Origin: JADJLQ01 sp044227925
GTDB lineage: Bacteria; Bacteroidota; Bacteroidia; Chitinophagales; Saprospiraceae
Assembly: GCA_044227925.1 (NCBI GenBank)
Contig: JBGAVW010000015.1
Coordinates: 1-64,000 of the forward strand
Direction: 5' to 3'
Length of the DNA: 64,000 bases
The position numbers and the translations under genes were made by a program. Numbering within the stretch: position 1 is the stretch's first letter; the number at the start of each line of letters is the position of its first letter. The notes beneath the pieces were generated by a model. That model was given only the letters and a program-made list of their open reading frames with translations. It was not told the DNA's origin and made no database searches. Below, in pieces: positions 45,278-53,597 of the stretch.

Positions 45278-45988
45278 TTAATTGAGCACTTCTACTTTTA
45301 TGACTTCTAGCTTAGATTTACTTTTATTAATAAGCATATACTGATTTTCTAAATAGGCCCAGTCTTTTTCACTGAATGCAATTTGGTCATTCTCTATTAA
45401 TATATATTTGGCTTTATTAACAAAAACAAATACAAATGGGAAATCAGGTTTTGAAGATGTAATTGTATCTCCTTCATTAAGCACTATTCTATTTGAACGA
45501 AACCATTTATTACAAATTTCATACTCATCAGAATTACAAGAAGAATCTTTTCCACTACCCATATTTAGTATTCCAATTAAACGGGATTTCGAGTTCCCAC
45601 CATTTGTCGACCTGTGTATTATTGGTTTTGATGCATAGGAAGTGTCGCAGTATATTTCACCAAGCGGCCATTCAGGTTCGTATTCACTCCATTCTCCATT
45701 CAAAAGTTGTCCTGCATCTTTTTGCCAGCCAAAAGAAACATAAAATATAGGATTTTTATGTATGTGAAAAAGCGTCGTGTCATGGGGCATTAACTGTTCG
45801 TCTAAAATCTTGACATCATTTTTTTGATATACTACTATATGCTTTGGTTCGTCATACACTTCAACAACTTTGAGTTTCTCGCTGTTATGATTAGTGCATG
45901 TACTCAGAAGTATTGAATACACAATTAAAATATAACATGAGTTTAGTGGCATATAGTGAAGTAGATATCGTTTCCTAAAAAAATTCAT
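45278..45988 (-). CDS. Hypothetical lipoprotein
   Basis: 236 aa. The N-terminus (MNFFRKRYLLHYMPLNSCYILIVYSILLSTC) has a charged start, a hydrophobic core and a lipobox LSTC near residue 31. The mature protein is beta-rich and hydrophilic with Trp/Cys-containing stretches (FYVSFGWQKDAGQLLNGEW, SCNSDEYEICNKWF, FPFVFVFVNKAKYILIENDQ). I do not recognise a family. A single gene inside the accessory region. Confidence 0.6.
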   Translation of the reverse strand: MNFFRKRYLLHYMPLNSCYILIVYSILLSTCTNHNSEKLKVVEVYDEPKHIVVYQKNDVKILDEQLMPHDTTLFHIHKNPIFYVSFGWQKDAGQLLNGEWSEYEPEWPLGEIYCDTSYASKPIIHRSTNGGNSKSRLIGILNMGSGKDSSCNSDEYEICNKWFRSNRIVLNEGDTITSSKPDFPFVFVFVNKAKYILIENDQIAFSEKDWAYLENQYMLINKSKSKLEVIKVEVLN

Positions 45989-46176
45989 ACAAACCGAAGG
46001 TGCTTATGAAGGCTGCGGCTTTCGAAGCGCGTTCGTGTCCCTTGTGATTGAGCAAAATTAATAAAACTAAAGCGTATATGTACAAGGCACATCGTAGCTG
46101 GCATAAACTTTTTATTTGTGGCTATGTGGATATGTTCTCATTACATTGTTTAGGTTTCTATTTTCTCCATGTGTTT

Positions 46177-46419
46177 TTAGTCCTCCATATTAGCAAACTC
46201 GAGCCTTCCGCGTTCGTCAGCAATGGACCAATATCTTATAATGTCTCCAAGCTCTTTGTAATAAAGAATTTCCCGGACCTTTACCCTATATATCTTTAAT
46301 GGTTTATAGATTTCATTTCTCATACCGATACATTCTATGGTTATAAGGCCTTTTAATACTATCTGTTATTCATTAAATTTAAGCTGGAATATCTGCCCCT
46401 GCTTCACATTTATACACAT
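46177..46419 (-). pseudogene. Small gene with one in-frame stop, or a 48-aa ORF
   Basis: From an ATG at 46419 the frame reads 17 codons (MCINVKQGQIFQLKFNE), meets TAA, then continues open for 62 codons to a TAA at 46177. An ATG at 46323 gives a 48-aa ORF, MRNEIYKPLK..., ending RGRLEFANMED. The long downstream part has a coding-like, charged composition (KVREILYYKELGDIIRYW). Either a short protein starts at 46323 or an 80-aa gene has acquired one nonsense codon. No family recognised. Confidence 0.4.
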
Positions 46420-46488
46420 ACCCGTTGACTAAAAGCTAGTTAGCAGCTGAATATTTTTCAATTAAAGATCGTCATTGAGCTTAACTAA

Positions 46489-47067
46489 TTATTGAAATTT
46501 CTCACCTTTCTCCAACTTAGCAATAATTTCCTTTTTACGTTTTTCTCGTGTCTCTTGTTTTTTTGCTGTTTGAAGTCGAAATCCAATAATGAAAAGGTTT
46601 GATTTATTGAGACCTTTAAAAAACTCGGCGGCCTTTTTGTTTTTATTAAGTTCTTTTATAAAGTCTTCTGGTATGGTCATTTTACTTGAGGAATCGTATG
46701 CCTTTTCCCATCTACCATCTGCTTTAGCTTTTTCGACGGCTTTTAATCCTGCGGGTCTCATTCTTCCAGCATTGATTAATCTTTCAATGTTGCCAATATT
46801 AATTTTAGACCAAACACTTTTTTCTCTTCTGGGACAAAACTTTTGCAAATAGGATTGTTCATCATATGCATTTTTTTGTCCATCAATCCACCCATAACAA
46901 AGAGCTAAGTCAAGTGCTTCCGCATAACTGATGGTTTTTATCCCAGAGTCTTTCTTAAATATTTTAAGCCAAAGCCCATTTGAGCTGTCGTGATTTTTTT
47001 CAAGCCAAGTTTCAAATGATTCGGATGTCTTGAATCCTATCGTCGGTAGAGAATTTAATCTAGTCAT
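46489..47067 (-). CDS. YdeI/OmpD-associated family protein
   Basis: 192 aa. The N-terminal YdeI-type segment has FETWLEKNHDSSNGLWLKIFKK, ISYAEALDLALCYGWIDGQKN and FCPRREKSVWSKINIGNIERLINAGRM. The C-terminal half holds the Bacteroidota YdeI repeat (IPEDFIKELNKNKKAAEFF) and a Lys/Glu-rich tail (KKQETREKRKKEII). Cytoplasmic, function unknown, sometimes linked to peptide resistance. A single gene in the accessory region. Confidence 0.87.
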   Translation of the reverse strand: MTRLNSLPTIGFKTSESFETWLEKNHDSSNGLWLKIFKKDSGIKTISYAEALDLALCYGWIDGQKNAYDEQSYLQKFCPRREKSVWSKINIGNIERLINAGRMRPAGLKAVEKAKADGRWEKAYDSSSKMTIPEDFIKELNKNKKAAEFFKGLNKSNLFIIGFRLQTAKKQETREKRKKEIIAKLEKGEKFQ

Positions 47068-47398
47068 ATAAATATTGCTTGTTCTGTTCTGAGGCCTACC
47101 GCCACCAGTTCGGAGGTTTGTATGGTGAATAGAAAATCAAGGAAAAATGTTCAATTTTTACATTTTATTAGCCCAAAGACATTTTTTTGGCTAATTTAAT
47201 TAATTTTCAATAAATGAAAATGGCGAAGGTAGGATAAAAATATTTTCTATTGAGTTTTGCACTTCAGCCCGCCTATCATGAATACCTTGTTAAAGGTTCG
47301 GTGTTTAATGTTCGCCAATATTTTAGGATTTAATAATCTTATTGTAATAATCTGTTCTCAAGATTAACATAGTTTGTAATTATGTGCAGTATGCTAGT
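47068..47398. other. Gap with possible cassette-boundary-like sequence
   Basis: 331 bases without a gene. It contains an inverted repeat ATTAGCC/GGCTAAT (47167-47173, 47189-47195) and a GC-richer patch around 47266-47318 (CAGCCCGCCTATCATG, then TTCGGTGTTTAATGTTCGCC). This contrasts with the AT-rich surroundings and may mark an insertion boundary. Nothing else is supported. Confidence 0.4.
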
Positions 47399-47689
47399 CT
47401 ATGATTTAAATGAAAGGCCGTATTCACCAAGTGCCTTTTTTAATTTAGGTATCGTACTTGGTCCAATGCCGTGCAAATTAAGAATTTCTTCTTCCCTCCA
47501 TTTTGCTAAGTCTTCCAAACTCTTTATCTTTTCTCTTTCTAATGCTCGCCTTGCAGGTGCAACAAGTAGTGATAAAAAACTGTCTTTGGGTTTCCGTTCC
47601 TCTTCGCAAGTTGGACAGGTCGGACAGTCGCTGTTTTTGTAAAACCGATGGCCTTTTTTACATGTCCTTAATGTTCCTATTGTAGCCAT
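47399..47689 (-). CDS. Small zinc-ribbon plus helix-hairpin-helix protein
   Basis: 96 aa. The N-terminal part (TLRTCKKGHRFYKNSDCPTCPTCEEE) is a Cys/His zinc-ribbon-like knuckle. The C-terminal part (SLEDLAKWREEEILNLHGIGPSTIPKLKKAL) is a helix-hairpin-helix like the C-terminal domain of RNA polymerase alpha, and such proteins are often named so. A nucleic-acid-binding role is likely. A single gene. Confidence 0.75.
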   Translation of the reverse strand: MATIGTLRTCKKGHRFYKNSDCPTCPTCEEERKPKDSFLSLLVAPARRALEREKIKSLEDLAKWREEEILNLHGIGPSTIPKLKKALGEYGLSFKS

Positions 47690-47946
47690 ATTATTTTATT
47701 TTTTATACGATTCAACAACTGCAAGATTATTAAAAAATTTCCATTTGATTTCTATGACCGATAGTTACAAATTATAATAAATAAAAAGATTTTTAGTGCT
47801 TTCTACACCAAGTTTTACCAAAGCAATTAATTTATGACTTGAATTTTTTCTATAGTCATTTTTTTGGGTAACCCGCCCAATATTCCATCTTAGATATTGG
47901 CGAAATATTGTTTATTGTCAATTATTCTAACTCCAGGAGTTCCCAC

Positions 47947-48639
47947 CTAGGCATTCTTTGTAATTCCATATATATAATTTAGTACATTATTTAAGAACTT
48001 AGTTTTATTGTTCTCAACATCGGTTACAAAATTTGTAATAAATAGGTTTATCAGCTGAATCTTGTCATAATTTTTTTTGGAATGTCTACCAATTGTCTAA
48101 GAGTTTGAGGAAGTATGAGTCTATTATTAACTCTGCATAACTTTTGATTTGATAATTAGCGTTGTTTTGTAGATAAAAGACAATACTTCAGCCTGACTGT
48201 TCTAATACTCTGTTTTGCATTTGTATTAGTCTTTTTGGCTACTTCCTGTCTGATAAAATCCTGTGCAATTATGCCACTCCAAATTCCATTGCCGGGTTTG
48301 GCTTTTTCATCTCCTCCACACGACTGACCAGTGAGGGGTCCGGTATTTACCTGCACTTATAACTTGGAATCAAATCCAGCACTTAATATTTTTTGGTGAA
48401 ATACTTCACCAGCATTACGGATTAGTCATTTCTCCTACCACTAGATTGGCTGGGGTCAATCCCTTTATACTGGTGGCTAATATATGCGAAATACTGATGT
48501 TCTTTATTTCATCTGTTTCATTAAGATGCCAGTCAATATACCTGGAATAAGTGGTATAAGAATCAGAAGGATTTATAAAATGTGGTGGAGCGAATAATAA
48601 ATAGTCATTGAGTTTGATTGTTGGGTTGTTTTGTTTTAT
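47947..48639 (-). pseudogene. Eroded gene remnant with frameshifts and stops
   Basis: Reading down the minus strand, an open stretch of 74 codons (48639-48415, no start codon; NDYLLFAPPHFINPSD, ISHILATSIKGLTPANLV) ends at TAA. A shifted frame then gives 18 codons (AGEVFHQKILSAGFDSKL), one TAA, and 66 codons (48356-48156, GTG first; VQVNTGPLTGQSCGGDEK). Past that stop the frame continues (LILPQTLRQLVDIP) to a run of eight A, after which another frame carries on (KIQLINLFITNFVTDVENN) to a TAG at 47947. Successive open pieces with coding-like composition suggest one or two decayed genes. The family is unknown. Confidence 0.4.
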
Positions 48640-48663
48640 CTAATAAGTTGATAGAATATAAAA

Positions 48664-49227
48664 TTAAGCAGAATGAGTTAATATATTTGCTTCTATACTT
48701 TCAAATAATTCGGCCAAGAAAACTTTCGCTAATTTATCAGTTGCCGTTTTGTCCAAGGCATTGCCTTTATTATCAAAAGATTTAGCGACATTGGGAACGG
48801 GAAACATATTGGTAACTGTCCAAGCTCCTATTTTCCATAAACTGAATTGCAAGGAAACCAATGCTTGTGAACCACCAAAAATACCTGATGAAACTGTGCT
48901 TATGCAAATTGGTTTACCATGCCATTCATCATACAAAAGGTCGATAACATTTTTTAAACTGGCAGGATATCCACCATTATATTCGGGCGTAACAATTATA
49001 ATTCCATCTGCGTGTTTTATTTTAGCAGCAAAATATAAAACTTGTTTGGTAGGGTTTTGAAATGTCTTTATGGTGTCTTCAAAAATGGGAAAATTGAATT
49101 CTTTTAAATCTAATATTTCGACAGTAGATAAATTATTTTCTTCTAAATAAGTTTTGAAATACAAAGCTACATTATGGCTTTTTCGTTCTCTTCTTACACT
49201 TGATGATATGATAGCGATTTGAGGCAT
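48664..49227 (-). CDS. NADPH-dependent FMN reductase-family protein
   Basis: 187 aa flavodoxin-fold oxidoreductase. FMN-phosphate contacts lie in IISSSVRRERKSHNVA, and TPEYNGGYPASLKNVIDLLYDEWHGKPI is the family signature. SSGIFGGSQAL continues the flavin site. Relatives reduce FMN, quinones or azo compounds with NADPH. It lies 7 nt after the alpha/beta hydrolase, so the two form an operon. Confidence 0.92.
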   Translation of the reverse strand: MPQIAIISSSVRRERKSHNVALYFKTYLEENNLSTVEILDLKEFNFPIFEDTIKTFQNPTKQVLYFAAKIKHADGIIIVTPEYNGGYPASLKNVIDLLYDEWHGKPICISTVSSGIFGGSQALVSLQFSLWKIGAWTVTNMFPVPNVAKSFDNKGNALDKTATDKLAKVFLAELFESIEANILTHSA

Positions 49228-49234
49228 TGTGTAT

Positions 49235-50110
49235 TTAATTGTTATCTTTTTCTGAGGATTGATAAATTGAATGCTCTCCTGAAATGAAATTCAATAAGTC
49301 GGCATTTAGTTTTTCTTTTTCGGTTATGAATAAACCATGTGGAGCATTTTTATAAACAATGTATTTGGCATGTGGAAGTATTGCCGCTGTTTTGTCTCCT
49401 GATGCTTTAATTGGAACAGTTTTGTCAGCATCACCATGAATAATTAAAACAGGAACCATGATTTTTTTAATATCCTCCCGGAAGTCTGTTTCTGAGAATG
49501 AGCGTACACAATCTACCGTTGCCTTAGCCGAACTCATTAAGCATAACAGCTGATTCCACTCTAATATAGCTTCACTAACGGCTTGCTTATTTTCTTCAAC
49601 TCCGTAGAATTTTTTACCAAACTCTTTAAGAAATGCAGGACGATCTTCTTCAATTTTATGAACAGTATCATCAAAAGTTTGCTTATCGGTTCCATCAGGA
49701 TTGTCTTCTGTTTTTAGCCTGAATGGTGTTACAGAGCTTATAAAAGCAACTCTCTCAATTTTATCAGTTCCATATTTTCCAATATAGCTTGCAATTTCTC
49801 CACCGCCCATGGAAAACCCAACAAGCGTTACTTTTGATAAATTCAATTGAGTAATTAATTCATTCAAATCATCGGCAAGTGTTTTGTAATCGTAACTCCC
49901 CCAAGGTCTGTCTGATCTGCCAAAACCTCTGCGGTCGTATGCGATACAACGAAGATTGTGTTTTGGAAGTTCTGTTAACTGATATTCCCACATCTCGTGA
50001 TTAAGAGGCCATCCATGAATAAATATTACGGGCTTACCTATTCCATACTCCTGATAAAAAATATTTACGAGGTTATTACCCGTTGATGATTTTGATTTTA
50101 TAAAACTCAT
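49235..50110 (-). CDS. Alpha/beta hydrolase (arylesterase/non-heme chloroperoxidase type)
   Basis: 291 aa. Conserved pieces are VIFIHGWPLNHEMW (oxyanion region), YDRRGFGRSDRP, the nucleophile elbow GFSMGGGE, an acid in HGDADKTVPI and the His in APHGLF. This profile matches cofactor-free haloperoxidases and arylesterases. The last 15 residues are a polar extension. It precedes the FMN reductase gene in a two-gene operon; together they suggest detoxification of oxidised or aromatic compounds, by inference only. Confidence 0.9.
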   Translation of the reverse strand: MSFIKSKSSTGNNLVNIFYQEYGIGKPVIFIHGWPLNHEMWEYQLTELPKHNLRCIAYDRRGFGRSDRPWGSYDYKTLADDLNELITQLNLSKVTLVGFSMGGGEIASYIGKYGTDKIERVAFISSVTPFRLKTEDNPDGTDKQTFDDTVHKIEEDRPAFLKEFGKKFYGVEENKQAVSEAILEWNQLLCLMSSAKATVDCVRSFSETDFREDIKKIMVPVLIIHGDADKTVPIKASGDKTAAILPHAKYIVYKNAPHGLFITEKEKLNADLLNFISGEHSIYQSSEKDNN

Positions 50111-50486
50111 ATTGGATTTTATTTTAAGTGGATTTGTTTAAAAAGTTATTCTACATTTTTGGCCTGAGATAAAATTTGTTCCTGTAACCTTTGATGCTAC
50201 TTTATTTATTAAATTAATCATTCTATTGCCGTCCGTATCCCGATAATAAGAGGTTGTGGATAATACTTATTTAAATCAAATATCAGTAACAGGTGTACAT
50301 AGTTCTTCAATATTCGATTTGTCTAAATATTTCTGCTTCACCATTTATAACTAAATAGCAGCTCTTTCCTGGATGTGAAAAAGACTTGCTCATTTTTGTC
50401 CGTTATTATGGCTTTGATTTTATTAATGGCATCGATTTACTTAAAATATTCAGTTGTTCATTTTATTTTTTTTGTATAAAGGTAAA
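50111..50486. other. Gap without an intact gene
   Basis: 376 AT-rich bases. A 31-codon minus-strand open stretch without a start (IKAIITDKNEQVFF) near 50340-50440 could be a gene fragment but is too short to name. No hairpin or repeat stands out. Confidence 0.4.
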
Positions 50487-51068
50487 TTACATTTTCTCAC
50501 ATTCTTTTTGGCACATCAATGAATGGTCAAGATGTATTTTTAAAGTAGGAAGAGAAGCTGCTGCCCATGCTTTGATGTCTGGGTCAGTACAATCAATAGA
50601 TGCTTTTTCAAAAAGTTCAATAGCTGATTTATGTTCGTCCACTATTATATCGGAATATGCTTTATCAAAGTTTATAACAGATTTTTCACTTAGTTTTTTG
50701 TAAATCTCTAGTCCGTTTTCTGTTTGCGATGTAGGAAGGGATATGTTTTTAGTTTTTGCCATTTCTGTTAGATCAGCCAATGATTTGGTGTGTTCTTCAT
50801 TCATCATTTTGCCTAATTCTTTTAAGTGATTCATTGTGCCTTTTTGTTGGGCTAATTTTCCTAAATTAATCCCTTTCATATTTATTTCTGCAGCGTTGAC
50901 CAGAAACACTGCGTCATTTTCGCTGCTAATTTTGCCGAATTTTGCTTTGTTGAGTTCTACTGCAACAGATTTTGTGTCTTTGGAATCGCTGTTTATACAT
51001 GATGATATACTAACGATTACAGCAATAGTTAATATTGCTTGATAGATTGTTGTCTTCATATATTTCAT
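50487..51068 (-). CDS. DUF4142 lipoprotein
   Basis: 193 aa from the ATG at 51068 (51059 is an alternative; the ORF is open 30 codons further). The signal MKTTIYQAILTIAVIVSISSC ends in lipobox ISSC. The mature part is a four-helix ferritin-like DUF4142 bundle: NDAVFLVNAAEINMKGINLGKLA, LGKMMNEEHTKSLADLTEMA and VDEHKSAIELFEKAS. The paired ExxH-like positions (NEEH, VDEH) are typical of the family. Envelope location is expected; the function is unknown. Confidence 0.88.
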   Translation of the reverse strand: MKYMKTTIYQAILTIAVIVSISSCINSDSKDTKSVAVELNKAKFGKISSENDAVFLVNAAEINMKGINLGKLAQQKGTMNHLKELGKMMNEEHTKSLADLTEMAKTKNISLPTSQTENGLEIYKKLSEKSVINFDKAYSDIIVDEHKSAIELFEKASIDCTDPDIKAWAAASLPTLKIHLDHSLMCQKECEKM

Positions 51069-52019
51069 TTTATTTGAATTTTGTAGGATACAAAAGTGTA
51101 CCTTTTTATAAGGGTATGTATTGCAAAATTTATCAAATGATTTGCATGATTCACACATTTCAGATGTTAAAAAATAGCAATCGTTGTTAAGGCACAGTTA
51201 ATCGCAAACCAAAAGCTTGGTCAATACTTGTCATTGTGCTGGTCGCACGATGGCTCATAGGGTTTTATTTCAATGGTCAGGATCTAGGCTTGTTGCGGAC
51301 TTGCAAAACTTTCACTGAAATTTATGACAAACGTTAAAATGAAATACTAATGTAAACTAAAATGCATATACCACAATCTTGTCTAATCGAATTTGTCGTT
51401 CGCTTTTTTGTCAAATTATAGTTGGGCAAATAACTGCATTTTTTTAAATCTGTCCAACTACAAATAAAATATTACATAGAAACAAATCGATCTTGTTAGA
51501 AGTGATAGGATAACATACAGTACATAAAAAGCTTAGTAGACAGATACTAGACCAGAAGAAATTTAAGCCCCTGAGATTTAGTCCATTATGCTTGAGTGAA
51601 AGTGAAGATTCGAAACTTTCTTTTGAATCCAACGGGCTGAATTGGACTTACATCATCAACTATCATAGCAACATACACATGAATTTTGTAGCCTGTGTGT
51701 ATGATTTTTTCCAGATGGTTTTTCTGACCAGGAAGTATTGATCAAATAGATATAAATATTGCAAAATCAACTGTAATCAATTGGAGTCAATCATTCCTAA
51801 TTATACTGCTGTAATTTTCTCATTTCACTTTTTTCTAATTCAGTAATAGTCAATCGGAAGGATTAAAGGAATGTTTCTAAACTAGAAAAATTTGGGAGGG
51901 TAGCGTAGCGGAGTACAGTGACCGCATTTCAATTTACTCCATATCGAATTGGAGGATGCCCTGTTTGATTGAAACGTTGCAATGTTGTACCATTCTTTAT
52001 TCTTAAAATTATTCTTCCA
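51069..52019. other. Longest gene-free stretch
   Basis: 951 bases. The ORFs present (longest 62 codons, 51444-51632 minus) have no family features. A hairpin CATACACA/TGTGTATG (51672-51679, 51696-51703) followed by a T-run (51705-51710) looks like a plus-strand terminator but has no gene upstream. A GC-richer patch occurs at 51896-51930. It may be the scar of lost genes at the edge of the accessory region. Confidence 0.4.
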
Positions 52020-53501
52020 CTACCTTGCAATCTTATACCCCACCGTCACCACCATTCTATTCAGCTGGTACTTGTTATTTACCAATTGCAAATCATTGGA
52101 GGATGAAGTATAGGGAAGATAGCCATCGTCATAGCGGGTATGCTGTAGGGCGATGTCCATAAAAAACTTGCCTGATCGGTAGCCGAGCCCTGCAGAATAA
52201 ATCCGGGTGAGATCATTATCATTGGCATAGGGTGAACCTAAAAGTTTTACACCACCACGTAATCGCAGATCATCTATAGCTATTTCTGCACCCAGGTTGT
52301 AATTAAGTGTAGATTGGTATTGTTTATCGATTTCTTTGTTCAGCTCATTTTGGTAAGCGATATCGTCACTATTTCCATTGGCATCCACGAAGTCAAATTG
52401 TGAGGCCCCATAGTTTATATATTCTACTGAAGCGGATACAAACCCGGTACGGCCTATTACAGAGCCAAAACTTAGACTGGCTCGTGCCGGAGTGATCAGA
52501 TTGTAGGTATACTCACCCAGTTGAGGTGATTTTTTATTAAATGTATTTAGCTTTCCTTTATCGAGATAGCTGTAGGATACTGAGGTTTCATACGTATCGC
52601 TTTGCTCGAGGAGGGTAGGGGTCTGGAATGACGCTCCCAGTCTGAACAGATTGTGTAATTTTAATATAGCCCCAAATTTTAAATTTATTCCATTGCCCTG
52701 AGTTTTGAGATATTCGGTATATCCCAGGCCTTCGAATACGGGATTTTGATTACCAGGATCGGATTCGGCATAACTTTTTTCTTCAATATAACTGATCATG
52801 GGTATACCCACTGCGGCTCCGATCATGAGTTGGTCTTTATAATTTCCCGCGAGGCCAAATGTAAGCTCATTGAGGCTGCCCCGGTAATTTACAGTTTGCG
52901 TTTTCGCTACGGATTTATTTGGAAAATCAATAAAATCACTTTCGTATACATTGTCACCATTGCTGTCGTAAATGGCTCCAGCTTCATATGCCAGTCCGGC
53001 ACCGAAGTCGTCCAGCTGATCGCTTTTAAGCCTTAATGCCTTTTCCCTCCAGTGATCGGTGATCGAACCTGTGGTAGCTCCATCAAAATAAAAGCTTTTG
53101 TTGAAATCGGCTAACCTGTTATATCCGATAGCATAGTTTACATGTTTCCACCTGGCTCCTTCATATCCATTTCGTACGATTACAATGCCTAGATGGTCTA
53201 TTGAAGTACCGTATTTATTATCTGTAAGACTACCTGTATTGCGAAGGTTGCTGTTGGTTTGATTAAAATAGAGTGTAGGGCTAAAAGCGATTTCAGAAAA
53301 ACGGTAGCCGCCCAAACCTGCTATATTGCCGGATAGTGCACCAAAATCACCACCAATGGCCCCCATACTGCCTGCTACCCCTGCTGACCTGGCGGAACCA
53401 TTGGTATTGAGGTATGAATATCGCAAAGCATCACTCACTGCCTGACCATTAACCATGGCAAAAGTTGCAAAAAAACATGCTATGAAACCTATTGTTTTCA
53501 T
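52020..53501 (-). CDS. FadL/OmpP1-type outer membrane transporter
   Basis: 493 aa with a signal peptide (MKTIGFIACFFATFAMVNG). The N-terminal plug region DALRYSYLNTNGSARSAGVAGSMGAIGGDFGALSGNIAGLG is the hallmark of the Bacteroidota OmpP1/FadL group often labelled 'hemin receptor'. Alternating aromatic strands continue to the C-terminus, which ends in a beta-signal-like strand (MVVTVGYKIAR). It probably imports hydrophobic compounds across the outer membrane. The next gene upstream is 96 nt away. Confidence 0.87.
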   Translation of the reverse strand: MKTIGFIACFFATFAMVNGQAVSDALRYSYLNTNGSARSAGVAGSMGAIGGDFGALSGNIAGLGGYRFSEIAFSPTLYFNQTNSNLRNTGSLTDNKYGTSIDHLGIVIVRNGYEGARWKHVNYAIGYNRLADFNKSFYFDGATTGSITDHWREKALRLKSDQLDDFGAGLAYEAGAIYDSNGDNVYESDFIDFPNKSVAKTQTVNYRGSLNELTFGLAGNYKDQLMIGAAVGIPMISYIEEKSYAESDPGNQNPVFEGLGYTEYLKTQGNGINLKFGAILKLHNLFRLGASFQTPTLLEQSDTYETSVSYSYLDKGKLNTFNKKSPQLGEYTYNLITPARASLSFGSVIGRTGFVSASVEYINYGASQFDFVDANGNSDDIAYQNELNKEIDKQYQSTLNYNLGAEIAIDDLRLRGGVKLLGSPYANDNDLTRIYSAGLGYRSGKFFMDIALQHTRYDDGYLPYTSSSNDLQLVNNKYQLNRMVVTVGYKIAR

Positions 53502-53597
53502 ATTATATTAATTTAGATATGTTAATTTTTATTGATATGGGTATAAAAAATGGGTGTCGCCACCCATTTCTGTTTATTTCCTGTATTCTGGTAGTGA

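Noticed and set aside
46048..46299. 83-codon plus-strand ORF
   Set aside because: It lies opposite a better coding frame (46177-46419 minus) and has no recognisable features.
51444..51632. 62-codon minus-strand ORF
   Set aside because: Its composition is ordinary for AT-rich non-coding DNA and it has no neighbour or signal supporting translation.
51672..51710. Intrinsic terminator
   Set aside because: The hairpin and T-run are good, but no plus-strand gene lies upstream; it may be a relic.
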